Source: Mycobacterium sp. 236(2023) (GTDB taxonomy: Bacteria; Actinomycetota; Actinomycetes; Mycobacteriales; Mycobacteriaceae). From it: a stretch of 64,000 nucleotides of DNA. Positions within the stretch are counted from its first letter, which is position 1; each line of letters begins with the position of its first letter. Position numbers and translations under genes: made by a program. The stretch covers positions 682,001-746,000 of the forward strand of contig NZ_JARSBP010000004.1 in the NCBI RefSeq assembly GCF_029623955.1. The letters are read 5' to 3'. Below are positions 41,967 through 49,871 of this stretch, in pieces. The notes under the pieces were generated by a model. That model was not told where the DNA came from. It saw only the letters and a program-made list of their open reading frames with translations, and did no database searches.

Positions 41967-43865
41967 GTGGAGACGGTAGATACTCAGACGTTCCAGCCGA
42001 CTCTCGACTGGGGTCGCGAGTTCTTCCACTCTCTTCAGTGGGTCGCGACGACGTTCGTGCTGACAGCGCTGTGCCTGCTGCTGGTCTTGGCTGCGCTGGC
42101 CAGATTCACCGAATGGGGCCGGCAGTTCTGGCGCATCACCGGCGACTATTTCCGGGGCCGCCACAGCGCGCCCGCGTGGGCGCTGATCGCGGTGCTGCTG
42201 CTGTCGGTGATCATCTCGGTCCGCATCAACGTGTTGTTGACCTACTACGTCAACGACTTGTTCACGTCGCTGCAGGTGGCGTTCCAGGGTGGCATGTCCA
42301 GCGGGATGGCCGGGTTCTGGGCGTCCATGCGGGTGTTCGCCGTGCTGGCAGTGTGTTTCGTGGCCCGGGTGCTGGTCGACATGTACCTGACGCAACGGTT
42401 CATGATGCGGTGGCGGGTCTGGCTGAGCCGGCGCTTCATCGACGACTGGCTCGGCGACCTGGCCTACTACCGGGCCCAGTTCTCCGGCAGGCCGATCGAC
42501 AACCCGGACCAGCGCATCCAGCAGGACGTCGACGTGTTCACCACCGGTGTCGGCGGGCTCGGCAACAACCCGATCTACAACTCGAGCAACACGCTGCTGT
42601 TCGGCGCCGTCGAGGCGGTGTTGTCGGTGCTGTCGTTCGGGCCGATCCTGTGGCGGCTGTCGGAACCGGTGACCATCAGCGGGCTGACGCTGCCGCGCGC
42701 GCTGTTCTGGATCGTCGTCGTGTACGTGTTGATCGCGACGATCGTCGCGTTCGCCATCGGGCGTCCGCTGATCCGGCTGAGCTATCTGAACGAGTTGCGC
42801 AATGCAGGCTTTCGCTACGCGCTGGTCCGTGTCCGCGACGCGGGAGCAGCGATCGGCCTCTACCGCGGCGAGGCCGCTGAACGCTCGGCGCTGCGCCAGC
42901 GGCTCGACTCGGTGATGGACAACTACCGCGGCTGGCTCAACCGGATGATGCTGTACTTCGGCTGGAACGTCTCGGTGAGCCAGACCATCAATCCGCTGCC
43001 GTGGCTGGTGCAGGCGCAGGGGCTGTTCGCCCAGCGGATCACCTTCGGCGATGTGTGGCAGTCCTCCAACGCATTCGGCGCGATTCACGACTCGCTGTCG
43101 TTCTTTCGCAACGCCTACGACCAGTTCGCGAGTTACCGCGCCGCCATCATCAGGCTCGACGGCCTGGCCGACCAGAACACGCGCGCCGGGGTTTTCAGCG
43201 CGGTGCGGACGACCCAGTCGGCGAACGGCGCGTTCTCAGTGGAAGGTGTCGAGGTGCGCAAGCCGGACGGTTCCCCGTTGGTGCACACGCTGGACCTGGC
43301 ACTGGAAACCGGTGAGGGCCTCGTGATCACCGGACCGTCGGGCATCGGGAAATCGGTTCTGGTGCAGAGCCTTGCGGGGATGTGGCCGTTCGCCACCGGT
43401 CGGGTGCTGCTGCCCGACGGTCGCGACGAGGCGATGTTCGTGCCACAGTTGCCGTATTTCCCCGTCGGGGACCTGCGGTCGGTCGTGTCCTACCCGCAGC
43501 CGTCCGGCACGTTCGACGACAAGGCGATTCAGAAGGCCCTGCTCGATGTGGCGTTGTCCCATCTGGTGATCCGCATCAACGATGACCAGGACTGGTCGAA
43601 GGTGCTCTCGGTCGGCGAGCAGCAACGCGTCGCGTTCGCGCGAATCCTGGTGAGCAGACCCAAGACCGTGTTCCTCGACGAGTCGACCTCGGCGATGGAC
43701 GAGGGTCTGGAGCAGATGCTCTATGAGCTGCTTCGGACCGAGTTGCCCGACACCATCGTCGTCAGCGTGAGCCACCGTCCGTCGGTGCAGCCCTTCCACA
43801 CCAGCAGGCTGGAGCTGGTCGGCGGCGGGCAGTGGCGCCTGGAACGACTCGACGCCCCGGGCTAG
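41967..43865 (+). CDS. BacA/SbmA-like ABC transporter, fused membrane and ATPase domains (copy 1)
   Basis: 632 residues from GTG 41967, with GGAGGGGAGG upstream. The N-terminal SbmA/BacA-type membrane domain has about six helices and the conserved QRFMMRWRVWL and IDNPDQRIQQDVDVF segments. The C-terminal ATPase carries Walker A GPSGIGKS (Lys462), signature VGEQQRVAFAR and FLDESTSAMD. The family member Rv1819c of M. tuberculosis, located beside secA2/ilvG, imports vitamin B12 and hydrophilic peptides such as bleomycin. A second copy follows after 45 bp. The Walker B region reads DESTSAMD, whereas copy 2 has the commoner DEATSALD. Confidence 0.92.
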   Translation: METVDTQTFQPTLDWGREFFHSLQWVATTFVLTALCLLLVLAALARFTEWGRQFWRITGDYFRGRHSAPAWALIAVLLLSVIISVRINVLLTYYVNDLFTSLQVAFQGGMSSGMAGFWASMRVFAVLAVCFVARVLVDMYLTQRFMMRWRVWLSRRFIDDWLGDLAYYRAQFSGRPIDNPDQRIQQDVDVFTTGVGGLGNNPIYNSSNTLLFGAVEAVLSVLSFGPILWRLSEPVTISGLTLPRALFWIVVVYVLIATIVAFAIGRPLIRLSYLNELRNAGFRYALVRVRDAGAAIGLYRGEAAERSALRQRLDSVMDNYRGWLNRMMLYFGWNVSVSQTINPLPWLVQAQGLFAQRITFGDVWQSSNAFGAIHDSLSFFRNAYDQFASYRAAIIRLDGLADQNTRAGVFSAVRTTQSANGAFSVEGVEVRKPDGSPLVHTLDLALETGEGLVITGPSGIGKSVLVQSLAGMWPFATGRVLLPDGRDEAMFVPQLPYFPVGDLRSVVSYPQPSGTFDDKAIQKALLDVALSHLVIRINDDQDWSKVLSVGEQQRVAFARILVSRPKTVFLDESTSAMDEGLEQMLYELLRTELPDTIVVSVSHRPSVQPFHTSRLELVGGGQWRLERLDAPG

Positions 43866-43910
43866 CCCCTACGGCACGCCGCCGACGGGCTCGAGGGGTA
43901 CGTTGCCCGG

Positions 43911-45821
43911 GTGGATAAGTTCACACCGACCCTGGACTGGGGCAATGAGCTCGTCACGTCGCTGATCTGGATCGGCAAGGCCTGGGTGATCGCGGCGATC
44001 GCCACCCTCTTGGTCCTTGTCCTGATCGCCAGGTTCACCGTCTGGGGCAGGCAGTTCTGGCGGGTTACCCGCGGCTACTTCGTCGGCCGCGACAGCGTGA
44101 TCGTGTGGGCGTGGCTGGCCGGGCTCCTGCTGTCGGTGATGATCGGTGTTCGGCTCTCGGTGCTGTTCACCTATCAGGGCAGCGACATGTCGACCAGCTT
44201 CCAGGTGGTCGCGGGCGGACTGCTCAGCGGCGACGACGCGGTCCGGCAGTCGGGCGGCGACGGCTTCTGGATGTCGTTGTGGATCTTCGGTGTTCTCGCC
44301 GTGGCGAACATCGCCCAGGTGATGCTCGACCTGTATCTGGCGCAGCGATTCATGCTGCGGTGGCGCGCCTGGCTGACGGAGGAGCTCACCGGCAACTGGC
44401 TCGACGGGAAAGCGTTCTACCGAGCACGATTCATCGACGACACGATCGACAACCCGGACCAGCGCATCCAGGCCGACATCGACATCTTCACCACAGGTGT
44501 GAGTTCGCAGCCGAACACGCCGGGCAACACGTCGACGTCGACGCTGCTGTTCGGTGCGGTGTCGTCGATCGCGGCGATGATTTCCTTCACGACGATCCTG
44601 TGGGACCTCTCGGGTCCGGTGACTCTGCCGGTCGTCGGCTTCACGCTGCCGAAGGCGATGTTCATCATCGGCATCGTCTACGTCGTGTTCGCGACGATCA
44701 TCGCGTTCTGGATCGGCCGTCCGATCATCCGGCTGTCGTTCAACAACGAGAGGTACAACGCCGCGTTCCGTTACGCGCTGGTGCGTTTGCGTGACGCCTC
44801 CGAGGCAGTCGCGTTCTATCGCGGAGAGCTGGCGGAGCGGTCCGGGCTGCGGCGCCGGTTCGCACCGGTGGTCACCAACTACAAGAAGTACGTCAACAGG
44901 ATGACGGGCTTCTTCGGCTGGAACATCTCGATCACCCAGGCCCAGGAGCTGATCCCCTACATCGTGCAGTTCAACCGCTTCTACAGCGGCGAGATCACCC
45001 TCGGGCAGCTGTCGCAGACGGCTGCGGCGTTCCGCGAAATCCTGACCGGCCTCTCGTTCTTCCGAAATGCGTACGACAACTTCGCCGGCTACCGCGCGGC
45101 GATCATCCGTCTGCACGGCCTGGTCGTCGCCAACGACGAGGGCCGCGAGCTTCCTACGCTGACCGTGGCGCCGAGCACGGGCGGCATCGAACTCGACGAC
45201 GTCGAGGTCCGCAAGCCCGACGGCACCCTGCTGATCAATCCCGTCGATTTGCAGCTGCAGGCCGGCGACACCCTCGCCGTCACCGGCGTTTCGGGTACCG
45301 GCAAGACGACGTTGCTGCGCAGCCTTGCTCAGTTGTGGCCGTTCACGACCGGCACGCTGCGCTGCCCGGCCGGACCGAACGAGACGATGTTCCTGTCCCA
45401 GATGCCGTACGTGCCGCTCGGCGATCTGCGCGCCGTGTTGTCCTATCCGCGGCAGTCGGGCGACATCCCCGACGCCGAACTGGTCACGATGCTGAACAAG
45501 GTCGCGCTACCCCATCTTGCGGAGCGGCTGGACGAAGAGCAGGACTGGGCCAAGGTGCTCTCGCCTGGCGAGCAGCAGCGCGTGGCGTTCGCCCGGGTGC
45601 TGCTGACGAAGCCGAAGGCGGCGTTCCTCGACGAGGCGACCTCGGCGCTCGACGTCGGGCTGGAGACGATGCTCTACCGGATGGTCCGCGAGGATCTACC
45701 GGAAGCCATCTTGGTCAGCGTGGCCCATCGCGGCACCGTGATCAGCCATTGCGACCTGGAGCTCGCACTGCTCGGCGGCGGTGAATGGCGCTTCGGCGTG
45801 CGGGGAGCCGACGCGCCCTAA
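43911..45821 (+). CDS. BacA/SbmA-like ABC transporter, fused membrane and ATPase domains (copy 2)
   Basis: 636 residues from GTG 43911. Same architecture as copy 1: membrane domain with QRFMLRWRAWL and IDNPDQRIQADIDIF, then ATPase with Walker A GVSGTGKT (Lys465), signature SPGEQQRVAFAR and FLDEATSALD. The length is closest to Rv1819c (639 residues). The region between TM2 and TM3 has an extra insertion (SGDDAVRQSGGDG) absent from copy 1. It probably shares a transcript with copy 1. Its last four bases overlap the end of the convergent flavoprotein gene, with no terminator between them. Confidence 0.93.
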   Translation: MDKFTPTLDWGNELVTSLIWIGKAWVIAAIATLLVLVLIARFTVWGRQFWRVTRGYFVGRDSVIVWAWLAGLLLSVMIGVRLSVLFTYQGSDMSTSFQVVAGGLLSGDDAVRQSGGDGFWMSLWIFGVLAVANIAQVMLDLYLAQRFMLRWRAWLTEELTGNWLDGKAFYRARFIDDTIDNPDQRIQADIDIFTTGVSSQPNTPGNTSTSTLLFGAVSSIAAMISFTTILWDLSGPVTLPVVGFTLPKAMFIIGIVYVVFATIIAFWIGRPIIRLSFNNERYNAAFRYALVRLRDASEAVAFYRGELAERSGLRRRFAPVVTNYKKYVNRMTGFFGWNISITQAQELIPYIVQFNRFYSGEITLGQLSQTAAAFREILTGLSFFRNAYDNFAGYRAAIIRLHGLVVANDEGRELPTLTVAPSTGGIELDDVEVRKPDGTLLINPVDLQLQAGDTLAVTGVSGTGKTTLLRSLAQLWPFTTGTLRCPAGPNETMFLSQMPYVPLGDLRAVLSYPRQSGDIPDAELVTMLNKVALPHLAERLDEEQDWAKVLSPGEQQRVAFARVLLTKPKAAFLDEATSALDVGLETMLYRMVREDLPEAILVSVAHRGTVISHCDLELALLGGGEWRFGVRGADAP

Positions 45822-47302
45822 CGCCGCGCGGCGTGCTCCCCTGCCCGCCTGCCGAAGTAGGAGCCCTCGCCGAGCTGGGTGCCGCTGGCGTAGCCCTTGC
45901 CGTCCTGGGCGATGTTGCACGCGCAGGCGCCTGCCGCATAGAGGCCCGCAACGGCGGTGCCGTCCTCGCGGAGCACCTCCCCGTCGATCGACACCGTCAG
46001 CCCGCCCATCGTGAAGCCGGAGTACATCGCCCGCCCCAGTGACAGGTCGAACGCCGCGTACGGCCCGGTGTCTTGTGCCGCAACGTATTCCGGTTGCTTG
46101 TGGAAGTCCGGGTCTGAGCCGTCCGCGGCGTTGGCGTTGTAGCGCTCCAGCGTCGCGGCGAGGTTGCCCGCCGGGATGCCCAGCGCCGCTTCGACTTCCG
46201 CGATGGTTTCCCAGCCGTCGATGAACTTGATGAGCGGCATCTCGGGCATCTGCATGTGCGCCTCGTCGACGATGAGATAGGCCGTCTGCTCAGGTTGTTC
46301 GAGGACGAACGCGGATGTGCGGGCGTGGTAGGAGTCTTCGGCGACGAACCGTTGCCCGTCCTTGTTGACGATGACTCCGGTGAGCAGGATCTCGGGTGGG
46401 TACGCCGCGGCGGTGATGAACAGCTGGTCGAGGTTGTCGACGCCTCCGCCTGCCGAGATGCCGAGACGGATGCCGAGCCCGTCGTCGTGCGGGTTGCCCA
46501 GAATGTAGGGCGCGACCGTGCCGTGGCTCTTCGTCTTGCGCTCTGCTCCGAGGGCGGGCGTGTATTCGGCGACCATCTCGCGGTTCATCGCGAATCCACC
46601 GGCGGCGATGATCACCGATTTGGCCTTGACGTCACCGGTTTCGGTGAAGTGCTTCCACCGCACGCCGACGACGGCGCCGCTGTCGTCCAGGATGAGGCCC
46701 GTCGCTCCTGTTTCATAGCGGATCTGCACGCCGAGGTCGGCGGCGCGCTTGACCAGGAGTTCGATCACCATGGAGGCGCCGCCGAGTTCGCCGGGAACCG
46801 GGACGGAGTGGCCGCGCGGCGCGGGCTTGGCCTGCTCAAAGAACGGCCAGACTTTCTCGTTGCCGGTGTAGGACAGGCCTTCGGTGCCCGGCGGCACGAC
46901 GACCTTGCCCGGGTAATAGCTGCGCTCGAACTGGAAGCCCAGCGCCTCAAGCCAATCGAAGTGCTCGACGCTGTCGTCGCAGTAGGCGCGGATCTTGTCG
47001 TGTTCGGGGTTGCGCGACTGCGTGACCAGGTACTTGTACATCTCCTCGGCGGTGTCCTCGTGGCCGGTGGCCTGCTGGACCGCGGTGCCGCCGCCGAGAT
47101 AGAAGTGGCCGCCCGCCATGGACGTCGTTCCGCCTGCGGCGGCGGCCTTTTCGAGCACCAGGACGCGGGCACCGGCAGCGGCAGCACTGACGGCCGCGCA
47201 GCCGCCCGCGATACCGAACCCGAGGACGACGACGTCGGCCTCGTCCGACCAGTCGGTGACGTCGTCGGCGCGCACCGTCTCCGGGATGTGCTGGATGGTC
47301 AC
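45818..47302 (-). CDS. KstD/fumarate-reductase-type FAD-dependent dehydrogenase
   Basis: 494 residues; GTG 47302 overlaps the VOC gene stop as GTGA. N-terminal FAD motif VVVLGFGIAGGCAAVSAAAAG, then TTSMAGGHFYLGGG, and a C-terminal FAD segment GLYAAGACACNIAQDGKGYASGTQLGEG. The overall form fits the FAD-binding-2 family that contains 3-ketosteroid dehydrogenases and fumarate reductases. YSGFTMGGLTVSIDG corresponds to the conserved region near the active site. Coupling to a VOC protein and a KstR-type operator point to steroid or related ring metabolism. The exact substrate is unknown. Confidence 0.88.
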   Translation of the reverse strand: MTIQHIPETVRADDVTDWSDEADVVVLGFGIAGGCAAVSAAAAGARVLVLEKAAAAGGTTSMAGGHFYLGGGTAVQQATGHEDTAEEMYKYLVTQSRNPEHDKIRAYCDDSVEHFDWLEALGFQFERSYYPGKVVVPPGTEGLSYTGNEKVWPFFEQAKPAPRGHSVPVPGELGGASMVIELLVKRAADLGVQIRYETGATGLILDDSGAVVGVRWKHFTETGDVKAKSVIIAAGGFAMNREMVAEYTPALGAERKTKSHGTVAPYILGNPHDDGLGIRLGISAGGGVDNLDQLFITAAAYPPEILLTGVIVNKDGQRFVAEDSYHARTSAFVLEQPEQTAYLIVDEAHMQMPEMPLIKFIDGWETIAEVEAALGIPAGNLAATLERYNANAADGSDPDFHKQPEYVAAQDTGPYAAFDLSLGRAMYSGFTMGGLTVSIDGEVLREDGTAVAGLYAAGACACNIAQDGKGYASGTQLGEGSYFGRRAGEHAARR

Positions 47303-47793
47303 TTCTGCTCCTCTTTGATATGGCTGAAGAAGGCGTGGATCTCTGGTGGTATGTCAGCGAATTCGAGGTAGGGCACGCCCGCGCGTTCGGCGGACACGTA
47401 GGCGAACCGCATGCCTCCGGGCATGGTGCCGGCCATGACGACGGGGTTTCCGGCGGCTTCGGCGTCGGCGAGCGTGGCGTCGTAGCTCTGCGGGTCCGGT
47501 GCGGCCATGCAGACGTGGTGCAGTCCCGCTCCGGACCGGTCGAGGAACTCGGTGTAGATGCTCGTGCCGCTGACCGGCGCGATGAGCTCCAGTTGAGTGT
47601 CGCCGGCGTAGCTCAGCGAGATGTCGGCGACGAAGTCGGCGGGTTGGCCGCGGTAGGTGCACGTATCGGGGCTGAAGTGCACGCCCGGCATGCGGACCCA
47701 CTTCTTGGCGCCCATCAGGGTGGTCAGCGCCGTTTCGGTGGCGGTGAGGTCTCCGGTCACCCAGGCAATCTGGACAGGTGTCTGGTCATGCAT
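47299..47793 (-). CDS. VOC (glyoxalase/dioxygenase-fold) family protein
   Basis: 164 residues from ATG 47793 (MHDQTPVQIAWVT). A GTG at 47814 would add seven residues, but TATTCT lies 7 bases before the ATG, which suits a leaderless start. Two beta-alpha-beta units of the vicinal-oxygen-chelate fold are visible: VQIAWVTGDLTATETAL and then GAGLHHVCMAAPD. A C-terminal GMRFAYVSAER and a Glu in PYLEFAD could supply a metal ligand, with the His of LHHV. Isomerase, epimerase, lyase or dioxygenase activity is possible; none can be assigned. It is the first gene of a two-gene unit with the flavoprotein. Confidence 0.82.
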   Translation of the reverse strand: MHDQTPVQIAWVTGDLTATETALTTLMGAKKWVRMPGVHFSPDTCTYRGQPADFVADISLSYAGDTQLELIAPVSGTSIYTEFLDRSGAGLHHVCMAAPDPQSYDATLADAEAAGNPVVMAGTMPGGMRFAYVSAERAGVPYLEFADIPPEIHAFFSHIKEEQK

Positions 47794-47827
47794 CGAGTCG
47801 AGAATATCGCCCACCGCCCCGACAAGC

Positions 47828-47841
47828 TAGAACGTGTTCTA
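47828..47841. promoter_or_regulatory. KstR-type operator (exact TnnAACnnGTTnnA match)
   Basis: TAGAACGTGTTCTA is a perfect inverted repeat (6-bp arms, 2-bp spacer) that fits the published KstR consensus at every fixed position. It lies upstream of the VOC-flavoprotein pair, centred about 41 bases before the predicted leaderless start, and immediately next to the stop of the TetR gene. KstR is the TetR-type repressor of cholesterol catabolism in mycobacteria. Regulation by KstR is inferred. Confidence 0.75.
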
Positions 47842-47843
47842 AT

Positions 47844-48524
47844 TCATTGGCTGAACAGCCCCGTCATCAGCGCTAGCTGAACATCGAACACCTGCGCCGG
47901 CTCGGTGAATGTGCCGGGTCCGTAGTGGCCGAACACCTCGAGGCCGATCGCGCCCACCAGCGCCGCCCACAGCGCAAGGCACTTCCCGACGACGGCGTCG
48001 TCGGCGTCGAAGCCGAACTCCTCGCGCAGGCCGTCGTAGTCTGTCGAGAGTTCTTGCGGCGCAGAGACGTCCGACGTGCGGATGTCGCCCGCGGCGATTC
48101 CCTCGGCGATGATGGTGAACAGCGCACCGACGACCCGGGTCCCGGGTCCGACGGTCGTGTCCCGTGGTGCGTGGTACCCGGGAACGGGGCTTCCGTAGAG
48201 CAGCGCCCAGCTGGCAGGCCGCTGGACCGCCCAGGACCGGACCGCGCGCGCCATCGCGGCCAGCTGTTGCTTCCAGTCCCCCGCTGCGTCGTCGCGGGCG
48301 GCTTCGGCTGATTCGGCCAGTTCGGTGTAGGCATCGACGACCAGCAGTGTCAGCAGCTCATCCCGGCTGGCGACGTAGCGGTAGACGGCCGAGGACACCA
48401 TGCCGAGATCGCGGGCGACGGCGCGCAATGACAGGCCCGCCGCGCCTTCGGTGATCAGATGCCGCCGCCCGACCTCGATGATCTCGCGTTCGATGCGGTC
48501 GCGTGTTTCCTGCCTCTTGCCCAC
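47844..48524 (-). CDS. TetR-family transcriptional regulator
   Basis: 226 residues from GTG 48524. The N-terminal helix-turn-helix (about residues 8-58) includes LSLRAVARDLGMVSSAVYRYV. The C-terminal ligand domain has AVQRPASWALLYGSPVPGY, a phrase seen in the WHG-type TetR subgroup. It is transcribed divergently from the deazaflavin nitroreductase gene with 109 bp between start codons, containing two related palindromes, so control of both genes is likely. It is not KstR itself: the KstR-type site lies past its 3' end. Confidence 0.92.
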   Translation of the reverse strand: MGKRQETRDRIEREIIEVGRRHLITEGAAGLSLRAVARDLGMVSSAVYRYVASRDELLTLLVVDAYTELAESAEAARDDAAGDWKQQLAAMARAVRSWAVQRPASWALLYGSPVPGYHAPRDTTVGPGTRVVGALFTIIAEGIAAGDIRTSDVSAPQELSTDYDGLREEFGFDADDAVVGKCLALWAALVGAIGLEVFGHYGPGTFTEPAQVFDVQLALMTGLFSQ

Positions 48525-48544
48525 GGGGTCAGTCTGACAGAAAA

Positions 48545-48559
48545 GAGATCACTGCTCTT
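48545..48559. promoter_or_regulatory. Imperfect copy of the TetR palindrome (site 1)
   Basis: GAGATCACTGCTCTT resembles site 2 around the same CACTG core, with 5 of 7 arm positions matching. It lies 21 bp upstream of the TetR start codon, with its centre 50 bp from the centre of site 2. Probably a lower-affinity operator for the TetR gene itself. Confidence 0.5.
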
Positions 48560-48593
48560 GATTTAGAGAGCGTGGCGTGGCAGCCTGGGAAAA

Positions 48594-48610
48594 AGAGAGC
48601 ACTGCTCTCT
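48594..48610. promoter_or_regulatory. Perfect 17-bp palindrome before the nitroreductase gene (site 2)
   Basis: AGAGAGCACTGCTCTCT is a perfect inverted repeat (8-bp arms, one central base) ending 23 bp before the nitroreductase ATG and 13 bp before its GGAGG. The placement between the divergent TetR and nitroreductase genes marks it as the main candidate operator of this TetR regulator. Confidence 0.72.
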
Positions 48611-48633
48611 CAAGTCTTTCGAAGGAGGAAACC

Positions 48634-49074
48634 ATGTCTGAGCGCTACGACGTGCCCGGATTCGGGGTGCGCGTCTTCAACGAGGCCGTCCGGCGGCTCG
48701 CCGAAATCGGCATCAGCATCCAGGGCAGCACCGCGATCAGGGTCCGCGGCCGGACGTCGGGCGAGTTGCGCGGCGTCGTCGTCAATCCGTTGACCGTCGA
48801 CGGGCGACGCTATCTGATCTCGCCCCGCGGCAACACGCAGTGGGTGCGCAACGCCAGAGCCGCCGGAGAAGTCGAGATGGGCCCGCGGCGGCGATCCCGC
48901 AGTCACGCGATCGTCGAAGTGTCCGACGACGCGAAGCCCGAGCTTCTCAAGCCGTATCTGGAGCGGTGGTTCTGGCAGTTGAAGGGCCACATCGGCGGGT
49001 TGACGCCGGACTCGAGCCGGGTCGAGATGCGCCGGGTGGCGCCGTCGATCCCGGTCTTCGAGCTTGTCGGTTAG
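48634..49074 (+). CDS. Deazaflavin (F420)-dependent nitroreductase-family protein
   Basis: 146 residues from ATG 48634, with GAAGGAGG upstream; the open frame before it is part of the promoter. The small split-barrel fold typical of the Ddn family carries GVVVNPLTVDGRRYLISPRG and TQWVRNARAAGEVEMG, where other members bind F420. The C-terminus RRVAPSIPVFELV is also typical. Ddn-type enzymes use F420H2 to reduce quinones or nitro compounds; the natural substrate here is unknown. It is divergent from a TetR gene and probably repressed by it. Its last four bases overlap the convergent protease gene. Confidence 0.87.
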   Translation: MSERYDVPGFGVRVFNEAVRRLAEIGISIQGSTAIRVRGRTSGELRGVVVNPLTVDGRRYLISPRGNTQWVRNARAAGEVEMGPRRRSRSHAIVEVSDDAKPELLKPYLERWFWQLKGHIGGLTPDSSRVEMRRVAPSIPVFELVG

Positions 49075-49778
49075 GGCACCGCGGGGGTGGCGACAGCCGA
49101 CGCCGCGGAGATCGTGTCCGCCGCGGACTGCTGGCTGACGGCCTGCCACGAGACGGCGGCGGGCAACGTGCCCCACGTGCTGTTGAACAGACCGATGAGC
49201 GCGGTGCGGCCGTCGGGAAGCGGTGTGTAGACCGGTCCGCCCGAGTCACCCTTTTTGCTCACCACGCCGTTGGTCATCGTGAACCAGCCGTTGTTGACCG
49301 ATTCGATGGTCCCGCAGCTCTCACCGGTCACGACGCCGAAGTGGCACACCGGCATCCCCTGCATGGGAACCACGCCGGGATCGGTCACCAGCACCTTGCC
49401 GCCGGGCAGCACATTGTTGACGGCCACGTTCGAGTTGAGGTGGATGACTTCCCAGTCGGTGATCTGGTGGTTGGTGTCGACGGTCATGCCATTGGGGGTG
49501 TTGTCCCGGAAGCTGCCCTGGACGCCGATCGGCGCGCCGAACTTGTCCGAGACCGAGCCCGACGCTCGGCAGTGTCCCGCGGTGTAGGCGATCCGGGTCT
49601 GCGGATTGACGTAACCGAGCGTGCACAACACGGTGTCCTGATGGATTTCCATGCCGGGGTATACGAGAGCGCCCGGCTGAGCCTGGGCAACGGGCGACTG
49701 CAGGGCGACGAGGAGCAGCGGCGCGACGAGCCCGACCAGCTTCCGCCGCGGCGACTGCATGAACGCGAAAACAGACAC
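49071..49778 (-). CDS. Secreted trypsin-like serine protease (Rv1815 type)
   Basis: 235 residues from GTG 49778, with GGAGG 5 bases upstream. A Sec-type signal peptide (about residues 1-33, ending VAQAQ) is followed by an S1-fold domain. Catalytic His69 lies in TAGHC, Ser179 in GDSGGP, and Asp is probably Asp108 (ITDWEVI). Cys52/Cys70 and Cys145/Cys155 could form disulfides. The protein resembles Rv1815, which lies near Rv1819c in M. tuberculosis, so this is conserved synteny. Substrate unknown. Confidence 0.9.
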   Translation of the reverse strand: MSVFAFMQSPRRKLVGLVAPLLLVALQSPVAQAQPGALVYPGMEIHQDTVLCTLGYVNPQTRIAYTAGHCRASGSVSDKFGAPIGVQGSFRDNTPNGMTVDTNHQITDWEVIHLNSNVAVNNVLPGGKVLVTDPGVVPMQGMPVCHFGVVTGESCGTIESVNNGWFTMTNGVVSKKGDSGGPVYTPLPDGRTALIGLFNSTWGTLPAAVSWQAVSQQSAADTISAASAVATPAVP

Positions 49779-49871
49779 AGCGCCTCCGACCCCGTGATGA
49801 CCCGATCCACCAATACCCGTTGATGCTGGTGGTGTAACCGAGTCATCGCGGTTGCATAACGACGCGTTACA

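Noticed and set aside
47844..48524. Calling the TetR gene kstR because of the nearby KstR-type site
   Set aside because: The site lies past the gene's 3' end and serves the VOC-flavoprotein pair; this regulator has its own different palindromes at its 5' side.
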